Assembly: GCA_020851555.1 (NCBI GenBank)
Contig: JADZCM010000054.1
Span: 1 to 64,000 of the forward strand
Origin: Bryobacterales bacterium
GTDB lineage: Bacteria > Acidobacteriota > Terriglobia > Bryobacterales > Bryobacteraceae
Length of the DNA stretch: 64,000 bases
Direction of reading: 5' to 3'
Of this stretch, positions 1 to 10,228 are shown piece after piece; the stretch's first letter is position 1, and the number at the start of each line of letters is the position of its first letter. The position numbers were made by a program, and so were the translations under genes. The notes beneath the pieces were generated by a model that was given only the letters and a program-made list of their open reading frames with translations, was not told the DNA's origin and ran no database searches.

Positions 1-2985
<2,985 letters not shown>

Positions 2986-3224
2986 GGGAACCGTTCTCCA
3001 GTCACGTTTATGATTCTAGATCCTGAAGTACATCTATCTATACCGTACTCGTAGGGGCCGTGGAAATGTGCAAATCTCTCTAAATTATACAAAACCCAAC
3101 CTCTTGGTGTCTTCGTCAAGGATGGAAAACGAGGCGGTTGAGCTAGCCATTCAGGGGTCCAATCGAACTTCCACCGGTTTTTAGAAAGGGTTGGGCGATC
3201 TGTTTGTGCAAAACCAACCTAAAG
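2986..3224. other. dnaA-dnaN intergenic region with DnaA-box-like sites
   Basis: AT-richer spacer of 239 nt. On the minus strand it holds TTTTGCACA (3213-3205), a full match to the relaxed DnaA box TTWTNCACA, and ATTTGCACA (3075-3067) with one mismatch. A short AT-rich stretch (about 3078-3094) lies between them. In many bacteria oriC lies next to dnaA, on one side or both. Two sites are few for a full origin, so this may instead be an autoregulatory or accessory cluster. No gene is seen here. Confidence 0.45.
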
Positions 3225-4553
3225 TCAACCCATTGAATCAATTAGCTTGTGGATTGACCTGTTAATTTCGGGGTCTGTGTGGCGCAGGCGTTCGATCTTC
3301 TGTACGGAATGCAGGACGGTGGTATGATGCTTGCCTCCGAAGGCGCGTCCAATTTCGGGGAACGATGATCCGGTGAGTTCTCTTACCAGGTACATCGCCA
3401 CCTGCCGCGGCACTGCAATGCTTCTGGCGTTGCTCTTGGTTTTCAGTTGGTTGACTTGTAGGCGGAAGTGCTCCGCAACCGCCCTCTGCACCGACTCGAT
3501 GGTGGTCCGCCTCTCGTTGTTGGGACCCAACTGCCGCAGACAATGCTGAGCCATGGCGAGAGAAATGGGGCTCCCGACAACGGATGCGTACGCTATCAGC
3601 TTGACCAGTGCACCTTCCAGCTCCCGGACATTGGATCTTGTCTTCGTCGCGATCAAAATGCGGACATCATTGGGCAATCTCACGCCTTCCGCCTCGGCTT
3701 TCTTGTCAAGGATTGCCATCTTGGTTTCAAGGTCCGGAGGCTGGATATCAACCATCAATCCCCACTCGAATCGGGAGCGCAACCGCTCGACCAGACCGGG
3801 GATGTCCTTGGGGGAGCTGTCGCTGGACACGACAATCTGCTTCTGGTGGTCGTAGAGCTCATTGAAGGTGTGAAAAAACTCCTCCTGAGTTCGTTCCTTG
3901 CCTCCAAGAATCTGGACATCATCGACGAGCAGGACATCCGCGTTGCGGTAGTGCTGATGGAAGTGAGACATCCGCTGCATGCTGATGCACTGGATCATCT
4001 CGTTCATGAACCGTTCACTGGAGGTGTAGACAATCCGCATGGAGGCGTAATTCCGGTGCAACTCCCTGCCGATGGCATGCATGAGGTGAGTCTTGCCCAT
4101 GCCGACACCGCCGTAGATGAACAAGGGGTTGTAGGAGCGTGAGGGGACGGTGGCGACCGCCTTCGCCGCGGCATGCGCGAACTGGTTACAGGAGCCGACG
4201 ACGAACGTCTCGAAAGTGAACTTCGGATTCAGGCTTCCATTGGCGAAGAAGCCACCCTGCATCCCCTCCGGCGGCGCCGCAACAGGAGATGGCGTGAAAA
4301 CCGGCCCGCTTGGCTCTACGTCGTAGATCACCCGCGAGACGGGCAGCAGCATGCGGCGCGCCGCGGACGCCACCAAAGTGGAGCACTCCCCCTCCAGGAA
4401 ACGGGCCGTAGCCGGATCCGGGACGCGCACCCGGAGGTTTCCATCATCCAGAGACCGAAATGCCGTTCTGGCCAACCACGCTTCATAGCGCTCGTCACCC
4501 AGCCGGGAGCGAAGTTCCGTCTTGACCTGCTCCCAAGCATTCATGACTCCCAC
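3225..4553 (-). CDS. dnaA: Chromosomal replication initiator DnaA
   Basis: AAA+ initiator that binds DnaA boxes and melts oriC. 442 aa, normal length. Domain I starts with NAWEQVKTELRSRL. The AAA+ core has FVVGSCNQFAHAAA, Walker A GGVGMGKTHLMHAIG and Walker B LLVDDVQILGG. The C-terminal domain IV carries SFPEIGRAFGGKHHTTVLHS, with the expected DNA-contact signature GGKHHTTV. The GTG at 4553 is preferred over ATG 4544 because a GGGGAGAG Shine-Dalgarno lies 8 nt before the GTG, while spacing to the ATG would be poor. First gene of dnaA-dnaN-gyrB, with probable DnaA boxes on both sides. Confidence 0.97.
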   Translation of the reverse strand: MGVMNAWEQVKTELRSRLGDERYEAWLARTAFRSLDDGNLRVRVPDPATARFLEGECSTLVASAARRMLLPVSRVIYDVEPSGPVFTPSPVAAPPEGMQGGFFANGSLNPKFTFETFVVGSCNQFAHAAAKAVATVPSRSYNPLFIYGGVGMGKTHLMHAIGRELHRNYASMRIVYTSSERFMNEMIQCISMQRMSHFHQHYRNADVLLVDDVQILGGKERTQEEFFHTFNELYDHQKQIVVSSDSSPKDIPGLVERLRSRFEWGLMVDIQPPDLETKMAILDKKAEAEGVRLPNDVRILIATKTRSNVRELEGALVKLIAYASVVGSPISLAMAQHCLRQLGPNNERRTTIESVQRAVAEHFRLQVNQLKTKSNARSIAVPRQVAMYLVRELTGSSFPEIGRAFGGKHHTTVLHSVQKIERLRHTDPEINRSIHKLIDSMG

Positions 4554-4973
4554 GAATCGACTCTCCCCTCCCCGTTTTTCACACCCTTGGCGCGCTCTGA
4601 GAAAAACTCAGAGGCTACCGCGCCGCTGCTGGCTTGGATTCGCTGCTGATATGCCGCGGCCTAGCCGCTTGAAACCTGCAAACGCAGATCAGTCTAACAC
4701 ACGCGCGCCGCGGTTCAACCCGCCGCGCACCCACTTTTTTTTCGTTTCATATCAATCACTCACGGTGCAAAAAAACAAGATGGAGACCTCCTGTCCTGCC
4801 GGGCGGGCGGCACAAAAACATTAAGGCATCAGGTTGTTTAGGCGCGCCGATGGGCGGCGGACCGGAAGCCGGTCCGGAGGGCCGGCGCTGCCTCTGGAAA
4901 CCAACGTCGTTTTGTGCTTTGATAGGTTAAACATGAACGGGACTACAGTGCATACGATGGCGGGCCGAGTCTG
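4554..4973. other. dnaA-infC divergent intergenic region, candidate origin or regulatory region
   Basis: 420 nt without a gene between divergent dnaA and infC. Contents: a full match to the relaxed DnaA box, TTTTTCACA (4575-4583); a one-mismatch copy on the minus strand (TTTTGCACC, around 4765); a perfect 7-bp hairpin CTCTGAG/CTCAGAG with an A5 loop (4595-4613) in the dnaA leader; a T/A-rich patch (4733-4790); an 8-bp hairpin CGGACCGG/CCGGTCCG (4858-4876) in the probable infC leader; and a TACGAT -10-like hexamer (4953-4958). This fits an origin or DnaA-autoregulated promoter region, but the number of boxes is too low to call oriC with confidence. Confidence 0.4.
4575..4583 (+). promoter_or_regulatory. 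DnaA-box-like 9-mer upstream of dnaA
   Basis: TTTTTCACA matches TTWTNCACA at every fixed position and lies about 20 nt upstream of the dnaA GTG start, where DnaA binding would repress its own synthesis. Together with the matching 9-mer at 3205-3213 it brackets the gene. Confidence 0.45.
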
Positions 4974-5579
4974 ATGTTCCCGCGAAGGCCGTTTCCCCCC
5001 CGGCGTCCGAGGATTCGCGAGAACGTTAACGAGGCGATCCGCGCGCGCGAAGTCAGAGCCGTGTTCCCCGACGGCACGGTGGAGGTCATGGCCACCCAGG
5101 CCGCGCTTCGGAAAGCCCAGGAATTGGGGCTCGACCTGATCGTCATCGCGCCGACCGCCGAACCGCCGGTGGCCAAGGCCATGGACTTTGGCCAGTGGCA
5201 GTACGAACAGAAGAAGAAGCAGCACGAAGCCAAGAAGAAGCAGCACGTGATCCAGGTCAAGGAACTCAAGTTCCGGCCTAACACCGACGACCACGATTAC
5301 GGGTTCAAGAAGAACCACGCCATCCGGTTCCTGAAGGAAGGCAACCGGGTGAAGGCGATGGTGCAGTTTCGGGGGCGGGAAATCGCGCACGTGGACCTCG
5401 GCAAGAAACTGCTGCTGCGGTTCGTGGATGACCTGGCCGCCTACGGCGCCGTGGAAGGACAGCCCCGGCTCGAGGGGCGGTTCGCGCACGTGATGATCAG
5501 TCCGGTGAAGGCCGCCGTCAAGAAGGATAAGGCTCCGGCCGTTCCCTCAGCCGCGCCTCCGGCGGAAGCGCCTCAGTAA
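4974..5579 (+). CDS. infC: Translation initiation factor IF-3
   Basis: IF-3 binds the 30S subunit and proofreads initiator tRNA and start codon. 201 aa, slightly longer than usual because of an Ala/Pro/Lys-rich C-terminal tail after residue 180. Seen: N-domain [15 protein letters not shown] sequence (here [16 protein letters not shown]), the linker rich in Lys/Gln ([14 protein letters not shown]), then the C-domain [18 protein letters not shown] and [19 protein letters not shown], diagnostic for IF-3. The ATG at 4974 is the first suitable start; unusual ATT/ATA starts are common for infC but not needed here. rpmI and rplT, the usual partners, do not follow; the next gene is convergent and overlaps by 7 nt. 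Confidence 0.95.
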   Translation: MFPRRPFPPRRPRIRENVNEAIRAREVRAVFPDGTVEVMATQAALRKAQELGLDLIVIAPTAEPPVAKAMDFGQWQYEQKKKQHEAKKKQHVIQVKELKFRPNTDDHDYGFKKNHAIRFLKEGNRVKAMVQFRGREIAHVDLGKKLLLRFVDDLAAYGAVEGQPRLEGRFAHVMISPVKAAVKKDKAPAVPSAAPPAEAPQ

Positions 5580-6097
5580 AACAAGTACTTCTTCCATTGC
5601 TCGTCGCCTCTGCCCACCAGGCGCATCAGGTGGCGGCTCGTGTGCAGGCTGAACGGACGCGGCTGGCGGGACAGGCGCATGCCGGCTTCCTCGGGCGTGC
5701 GGCTCCCCTTGCGGTTGTTGCAAGCGTGACAGCAGGCGACGAGGTTTTCCCAGGCGGACTCTCCGGACCGCGACCTCGGAATCACGTGGTCGAGCGTCAA
5801 TTCCGTCGAGGGCAAGGTCTTCTGGCAATACTGGCAGGTGAAGCGGTCGCGAAGGAGGATATTCTTCCTCGAGAGCGGACGCGTCTGGTGGGGGATGCGC
5901 CGGTACCCCACGAGCCGGATAACGCTGGGCAGGGATACGGATTTCAGAGCGGATCTTATCACCACGTGAGAGAGTTCCTCCGCCGTGGCGATTCCCTTGA
6001 GCACGAGCACGATGGCGCGGCGCGCGGCGCAGATGTTGATGGGCTCGTAGCTGGCGTTCAGGACCAGCACCGGACGGTGCAGCCGCTCGCCCGCCAT
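5573..6097 (-). CDS. HNH endonuclease family protein
   Basis: 174 aa. The C-terminal half has a clear HNH fold: [11 protein letters not shown] with the first Cxx[12 protein letters not shown] with the catalytic-type Asp-His, and [25 protein letters not shown] with the second CxxC and the Asn-x-x-K ending. The N-terminal half ([26 protein letters not shown]) is the extension typical of a chromosomal HNH family widespread in Acidobacteria and Actinobacteria, whose biological role is not established. The ATG at 6097 overlaps the comF stop as TGATG, so translation is probably coupled to comF. The 3' end overlaps convergent infC by 7 nt. Confidence 0.85.
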   Translation of the reverse strand: MAGERLHRPVLVLNASYEPINICAARRAIVLVLKGIATAEELSHVVIRSALKSVSLPSVIRLVGYRRIPHQTRPLSRKNILLRDRFTCQYCQKTLPSTELTLDHVIPRSRSGESAWENLVACCHACNNRKGSRTPEEAGMRLSRQPRPFSLHTSRHLMRLVGRGDEQWKKYLFY

Positions 6098-6939
6098 CAC
6101 GGCCTCCCTTCCGCGGCGGGTTGGCGGGGATGGGGCACGCGGCGGTCCGCCCGGGCCAGCGTCAGCACGGCCACAAAGGAGGCGCCCGCCGACCGCAGGG
6201 CCCTGGAACAGGCGGCGGCCGTTGCGCCGGTGGTCAGGACGTCGTCCACCAGTAGGAGCCGGAGACCGCGGACCGGGCGGCGCCGCGAGGCAGCAAAGGC
6301 CCGGGCCACGTTGGCTCTGCGCCGGGAGTTGGTGAGGCCGGCCTGCGGGGCCGTAGCGCGTACTCTCCTGGCTCCGTGGATTACGGGGATTCCGCAACGC
6401 CTGCCAACCTCGGCGGCGAGAAGGGCCGACTGGTTGAAGCCTCGCCTCCAGCGGCGGCGCCAATGCAACGGCATGGGAACCACGGCGTCCAGGCGCACGT
6501 CCCGCGGGAGAGCGGCGGCCAGAAACTCCCCCAGGGGCCGGGCCAGGCTGCGGACGCCCTCGAACTTGAAGAGGTGTATCAGCTCGCGAAGGGTTCCCTC
6601 ATAGGCGCCGAAAGAATAGGCTGCATCGAATCCCTGGGCTCCCAGGCGGCACAGCGCGCATCGCCCGGAGGCATCCAGCGGAAACGAGTTGGCGAAGGGA
6701 GTGCGGCAACTGGAGCAGAAGTACTCCCCGCTGAAAGCCCGCGGAGACCGCAGACAGGCCGGGCAGACGGGAATGCGCCCGAATTGCTTGAGCGGGGCGC
6801 CGCAAACCCGGCAATCGTCGGGGAAAAGCAGGCCAACCACCGAGGACGCAGGCCCCGACAACCAGCCGGCGAGCCCGGCTGACGCGAGCCGCGCGCGTCT
6901 TTCGGTGCTACTCGAGAAGACCCACCTCCAGGCCCCCAC
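6097..6939 (-). CDS. ComF family phosphoribosyltransferase-like protein
   Basis: Member of the ComF/GntX family, associated with DNA uptake and replication-linked functions; the biochemical role is unclear. Seen: an N-terminal double zinc ribbon ([28 protein letters not shown]), then [21 protein letters not shown] and the PRPP-binding loop [16 protein letters not shown], the family hallmarks. The frame stays open to 7053, but the upstream Arg-rich 38 codons look non-coding. GTG 6939 is chosen because a TAGAAT -10 hexamer lies 5 nt before it, giving a leaderless message and a protein of 280 aa. Couples to the HNH gene. Confidence 0.85.
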   Translation of the reverse strand: MGAWRWVFSSSTERRARLASAGLAGWLSGPASSVVGLLFPDDCRVCGAPLKQFGRIPVCPACLRSPRAFSGEYFCSSCRTPFANSFPLDASGRCALCRLGAQGFDAAYSFGAYEGTLRELIHLFKFEGVRSLARPLGEFLAAALPRDVRLDAVVPMPLHWRRRWRRGFNQSALLAAEVGRRCGIPVIHGARRVRATAPQAGLTNSRRRANVARAFAASRRRPVRGLRLLLVDDVLTTGATAAACSRALRSAGASFVAVLTLARADRRVPHPRQPAAEGRP

Positions 6940-6944
6940 CGACA

Positions 6945-6950
6945 ATTCTA
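6945..6950 (-). promoter_or_regulatory. -10 hexamer TAGAAT for comF
   Basis: On the minus strand TAGAAT ends 5 nt before the in-frame GTG at 6939. No Shine-Dalgarno is present between them. Expected transcription start is at or next to the start codon, so this defines the likely 5' end of comF. Confidence 0.45.
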
Positions 6951-7096
6951 CACCAGGCCGCCGGCGCGCGAGCCGCCCGAGACTGCCTCCGGCAGGGAGC
7001 TCCACTTCCGCGGGGAGCACGCAGCGGACGGCTGCCCGCGGCGCGAAGATCAACCGCGCAGGCGGCGTCTGCTATGATGGGTTGTCTTCTCACGTC

Positions 7097-7942
7097 ATGC
7101 CAACCGTCTCACCGTCGACCCTTTCCTGCGCCCACAGTCCGGATTCGGACGATGCATTCATGTTCTACGCTCTGGCGACGGAGAAGATCCGGTCGGACTT
7201 CCTGAAGTTCCGGCATGCGCTGCGCGACATCGAAACGCTGAATCGCGAGGCGCTGCGGTCGACGTACGAGCTAACCGCCATCTCCTATCACGCCTATCCG
7301 TACGTCGCCGACAACTATGTGCTCATGTCCGCCGGTTCGAGCGTGGGCGACGGCTACGGACCCCTGGTCGTCGCCAGGCACCCGCTGTCGCCGGAGGAAC
7401 TGAAGGGTAAGCGCATCGCCGTTCCGGGCAAGATGACCACGGCGTACCTCGCGCTCAAGCTGTTCCAGCCGGATTTCACCGCGGTCGTAACGCCGTTCGA
7501 CAAGATCCTCGACGCAGTCCGTGAGAACGCCGTCGCGGCCGGGCTGGTCATCCACGAAGGCCAGCTTACCTACAGCAGCGGCGGCTGCCATGCCGTGCTG
7601 GACCTGGGCAGATGGTGGCTGGAAGAGCAGGGACTCCCGTTGCCGCTGGGCGCCAACGCCCTCCTCCGCTCTCTCTCCTCCGAGGTGAAAGAGGAGTGCT
7701 GCCGCATGCTGCGCGAGAGCATACGGTACGCTCTGGACCATCAGGCCGAGGCGCTGGCGTACGCCCTCCAGTTCGCCGGAGAAATGGATGCCGCGCTGGC
7801 GGAGAAGTTCGTCGGGCTCTACGTAAACCACTACACCGTGGACTGCGGAGAGCAGGTTCCCAAGGCGGCGCAGAGATTGCTGGACCTGGGACACGACGCC
7901 GGACTGGTGGCGCGCCGGGTTCAGGTCGAGTTCATCCGCTAG
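7097..7942 (+). CDS. MqnD/MqnA-family menaquinone biosynthesis enzyme, probable 1,4-dihydroxy-6-naphthoate synthase
   Basis: 281 aa periplasmic-binding-protein-like enzyme of the futalosine menaquinone pathway, which converts cyclic dehypoxanthine futalosine to dihydroxynaphthoate. Seen: the N-terminal LSCAHSPDSDDAFMFYALAT, matching the SPxxDDAFMFY/SPCPNDTFxF signature near residue 13, followed by YGPLVVARHPL and GKRIAVPGKMTTAYLALKL, the loop found in this family. Start ATG 7097 follows a TATGAT -10-like hexamer (7073-7078). The family also contains MqnA, so exact reaction is inferred from the N-terminal motif. Followed after 9 nt by the HEAT-repeat gene. Confidence 0.75.
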   Translation: MPTVSPSTLSCAHSPDSDDAFMFYALATEKIRSDFLKFRHALRDIETLNREALRSTYELTAISYHAYPYVADNYVLMSAGSSVGDGYGPLVVARHPLSPEELKGKRIAVPGKMTTAYLALKLFQPDFTAVVTPFDKILDAVRENAVAAGLVIHEGQLTYSSGGCHAVLDLGRWWLEEQGLPLPLGANALLRSLSSEVKEECCRMLRESIRYALDHQAEALAYALQFAGEMDAALAEKFVGLYVNHYTVDCGEQVPKAAQRLLDLGHDAGLVARRVQVEFIR

Positions 7943-7951
7943 ACTAGAGCT

Positions 7952-9250
7952 ATGAGAGCGCGCATGACGGCGTTCCTCGCCGCATGGGTCTTAGCGTGTG
8001 TGTGCCTGTCGGCGCAGGAAACGTTCAGCCAGGATGTCAAGGAGCGCCGCCGTGTCCCGCGGACGCTGGCGAAGCAAGGCTCCTCCGCCATTCCCCAGTT
8101 GGAGAAACTGCTGGCGGACCCCGACCTGGAGGTCCGCGTGGAGTCGGTAAAGGCGCTGGTCGAGATCGGCACGCAGCACAGCCTGGCGCCCCTGGTGCAA
8201 GCGACCCGTGACGCGGATCCCGAGATTCAGATCCGCGCGACAGACGGCCTGGTCAATTTCTACCTGCCGGGGTACGTGCGGACGGGCCTGAGCGCGACGC
8301 TTCGGCGTGCGGGCGGTCGTCTCGCCGCCCGCTTCACGGACACCAACGACCAGGTGATCGATCCTTGGATGGAGATACGCCCGGACGTCGGCGCGGCACT
8401 GGGCCGCCTGGCGCGAGGAGGATCCGCCCCGGAGTCCCGGGCCAATGCGGCGCGGGCGGCCGGCATTCTGCGCGCGAGACCGGCCGTGCCGGACCTGCTG
8501 GAGGCCATCCGCTCCAAGGACACGCAGGTGATTTACGAGTCGCTCGTGGCTTTCCAGAAGATCGGGGACCGCAGCGTGGCCCCGCGGCTGGAGTTCCTGC
8601 TGCGCATCTCCGATGAACGGATTCAGGTGGCGGCTCTGGAGACCGCGGGGCTGCTCTACAACCTGGAGGCGCTGCCCGTCCTCCGGTCGGTTTTGAGCCG
8701 GACGAACAACCGGCGCGTGCGCCGCGCCGCGCTGACCGCCATCGCCATGCTGCCCGACCCCGGGAACCGCCCGGTGCTTCTGCCCTACCTCCAGGATCGG
8801 GACAACGAACTGCGGGCTGCCGCCGCCGAGGGACTGGGCCGCATCAAGGACCCCTCCGACGTCGCGGCGCTCGAACGGCGCTACGAGGAGGAGGGCAACA
8901 ACCTGGCGCGCCTGTCGGCGGCCTTCGCGCTGGTCTCCTGCGGGAAACACGAGGTTTCCGAATTCAGCCCCTTTCAGTACGTGGTGAACTCGCTGAACAA
9001 CGCCTCGCGCGCCTCCGCGGCGCGGGCGCTGCTTACCGAACTGGCCCGGGACGCCCGGTTGCGAGGCCTCCTGCACCAGGCTCTCCGGCAGGGCACGCGC
9101 GACGAGAAGGTCGGCTTGCTTCAGGTGCTGGCCGCCAGCGGCGACGCCGAATCGCTCCGGGCCATGGAGCCTCTCGCCCGGGATCCGGACCTGACGGTAG
9201 CCAGCGAAGCGGTGCGCGCCATGCGTGCGCTGCGCGCACGTCTGCCCTAG
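7952..9250 (+). CDS. Exported HEAT-repeat protein
   Basis: 432 aa. Residues 1-21 form a signal peptide (MTAFLAAWVLACVCLSAQ, Ala-x-Gln-like end). The rest is built of about ten HEAT/PBS-lyase-type repeats recognisable by recurrent LEKLLADPDLEVRVESVKALVEIG-like units: paired helices with an Asp-Pro turn and Arg at the second helix start. Such repeats make curved protein-binding scaffolds; no catalytic residues are seen. It starts 9 nt after the mqnD-like gene and is probably co-transcribed, but there is no evident functional link to menaquinone synthesis. Confidence 0.8.
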   Translation: MRARMTAFLAAWVLACVCLSAQETFSQDVKERRRVPRTLAKQGSSAIPQLEKLLADPDLEVRVESVKALVEIGTQHSLAPLVQATRDADPEIQIRATDGLVNFYLPGYVRTGLSATLRRAGGRLAARFTDTNDQVIDPWMEIRPDVGAALGRLARGGSAPESRANAARAAGILRARPAVPDLLEAIRSKDTQVIYESLVAFQKIGDRSVAPRLEFLLRISDERIQVAALETAGLLYNLEALPVLRSVLSRTNNRRVRRAALTAIAMLPDPGNRPVLLPYLQDRDNELRAAAAEGLGRIKDPSDVAALERRYEEEGNNLARLSAAFALVSCGKHEVSEFSPFQYVVNSLNNASRASAARALLTELARDARLRGLLHQALRQGTRDEKVGLLQVLAASGDAESLRAMEPLARDPDLTVASEAVRAMRALRARLP

Positions 9251-9304
9251 AGGGCCGACGCCGGCAGGCGGATGGAACTGCGGGGTTAACTGGAAGGCAC
9301 GGCT

Positions 9305-9319
9305 ACCCCCCGGCGGGGT
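9305..9319. terminator. Small hairpin between convergent genes
   Basis: ACCCC/GGGGT arms of 5 bp with loop CCGGC, between the HEAT gene stop and the convergent small ORF. GC-rich with no T-run on the plus side, so only a weak candidate. Confidence 0.25.
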
Positions 9320-9347
9320 GACAGGCCTCCCGGCCGGCGGCCATCTC

Positions 9348-9557
9348 TTACTTGGCCCTGCGCTGCTTCTGCTGGCCTACACGAACCTTGCGGTGCAGTT
9401 GCTTGGCCTCCTGGAAGGCCTTGTGGTCATGCCGCGCGACGGCGTCGGCGAGGTAGGCGTCGACGCTGGCGTCTTTCGGCAGGACCGCCATCAAGGTGAA
9501 ACTCTCCTTGCACTCAGGGCAGTAGGGCCGGAACCGCTTGACTTTCGGGATCCCCAT
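9348..9557 (-). CDS. Small uncharacterised protein with single CxxC knuckle
   Basis: 69 aa, basic (many Lys/Arg at both ends), not recognised. Seen: RFRPYCPECKESF near residue 9, a single CPxC zinc-knuckle half, followed by a helical segment DASVDAYLADAVARHDHKAFQEAKQLH and a Lys/Arg/Gln-rich tail. A CxxC pair could bind zinc only as a dimer or with other ligands. A TAGAGT -10-like hexamer ends 8 nt before the ATG (minus strand 9571-9566), which supports this as a real, leaderless gene. It stands alone between a convergent HEAT gene and a divergent MerR gene. Confidence 0.6.
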   Translation of the reverse strand: MGIPKVKRFRPYCPECKESFTLMAVLPKDASVDAYLADAVARHDHKAFQEAKQLHRKVRVGQQKQRRAK

Positions 9558-9613
9558 AATCCACTACTCTAACACGGCGGGCCGGACGGCCTGAAACCAC
9601 CCCAACCGGCCTA

Positions 9614-9641
9614 TTGACTCCCGGCTCAGGTCGAGTACAAT
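9614..9641 (+). promoter_or_regulatory. Sigma-70-type promoter of the MerR gene
   Basis: TTGACT (9614-9619), 16-nt spacer, TACAAT (9636-9641): the best housekeeping promoter in the window. It places transcription start about 30 nt upstream of the MerR-family ATG at 9680. Confidence 0.65.
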
Positions 9642-9679
9642 CTGAGAGTCACTCATTTTCCGGTTGAAAGCACGACCTC

Positions 9680-10183
9680 ATGTGGAAGCCAGTCAGGAAG
9701 ACCCGTCCCGGGGAGACCCCGCAAGGCAGCACTTACTCCAGCAGCGAAGTTGCCAGAATCGCCCGGGTCAGCCTCAGGCAGCTTCAGTGGTGGGATGAGC
9801 GCAACGTGGTGTCGCCGCGCCACCAGGGCCACCGGCGGGTGTACCAGGCCGAAGAGGTGCTGGAGGTCACCGTCATCGCCGAACTGCGCCGCAAGGGCTT
9901 CTCGCTCCAGAAACTGAGGCGGGTGCTGCGGTATCTCCAGAAGGACATGAACCGGCGCTTGAGCGAGGTGCTGCACGGAGACTCCAGTCTGCACCTTCTC
10001 ACCGACGGGAAGAGCATCTACCTGGAAGACCGGCAGGACCGTGTTATCGACATCCTGAAGGGAGCCCGGCAGCCGATGTTCCTGGTGTGCGTCAGCGACC
10101 ATGTGAAACGGCTGGGTCCGGCCGTCCGCAAGCCGGCTCGCGCCGAGACCGTAACGCAAGTGCGCAAGGTGAGGGCGAGCTAG
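9680..10183 (+). CDS. MerR-family transcriptional regulator
   Basis: 167 aa. Residues 18-70 form a MerR-type winged helix-turn-helix: YSSSEVARIARVSLRQLQWWDERNVV, then the wing GHRRVYQAEEVLEVTVIAELRRKGFSLQKLRRVLRYL. The C-terminal part is short and lacks the cysteines of metal sensors and an evident drug-binding domain, so the signal is unknown. The first 17 residues are a basic tail (MWKPVRKTRPGETPQG). A strong promoter lies upstream. The S41 protease gene starts 45 nt downstream with its own -10 element; whether MerR regulates it is not shown. Confidence 0.85.
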   Translation: MWKPVRKTRPGETPQGSTYSSSEVARIARVSLRQLQWWDERNVVSPRHQGHRRVYQAEEVLEVTVIAELRRKGFSLQKLRRVLRYLQKDMNRRLSEVLHGDSSLHLLTDGKSIYLEDRQDRVIDILKGARQPMFLVCVSDHVKRLGPAVRKPARAETVTQVRKVRAS

Positions 10184-10197
10184 GTCCTACGCCGCGC

Positions 10198-10203
10198 TAT
10201 AAT
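10198..10203 (+). promoter_or_regulatory. TATAAT -10 element of the S41 protease gene
   Basis: Perfect TATAAT just after the merR stop; predicted transcription start is near 10210, giving a leader of about 19 nt before ATG 10229. No convincing -35 hexamer is seen. Confidence 0.4.
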
Positions 10204-10228
10204 AGGGGCACTGGGGAACCTCAACACG

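Noticed and set aside
6690..7096. Upstream extension of the MqnD-like gene
   Set aside because: It runs antisense through comF and the comF promoter; the family N-terminus starts shortly after ATG 7097.
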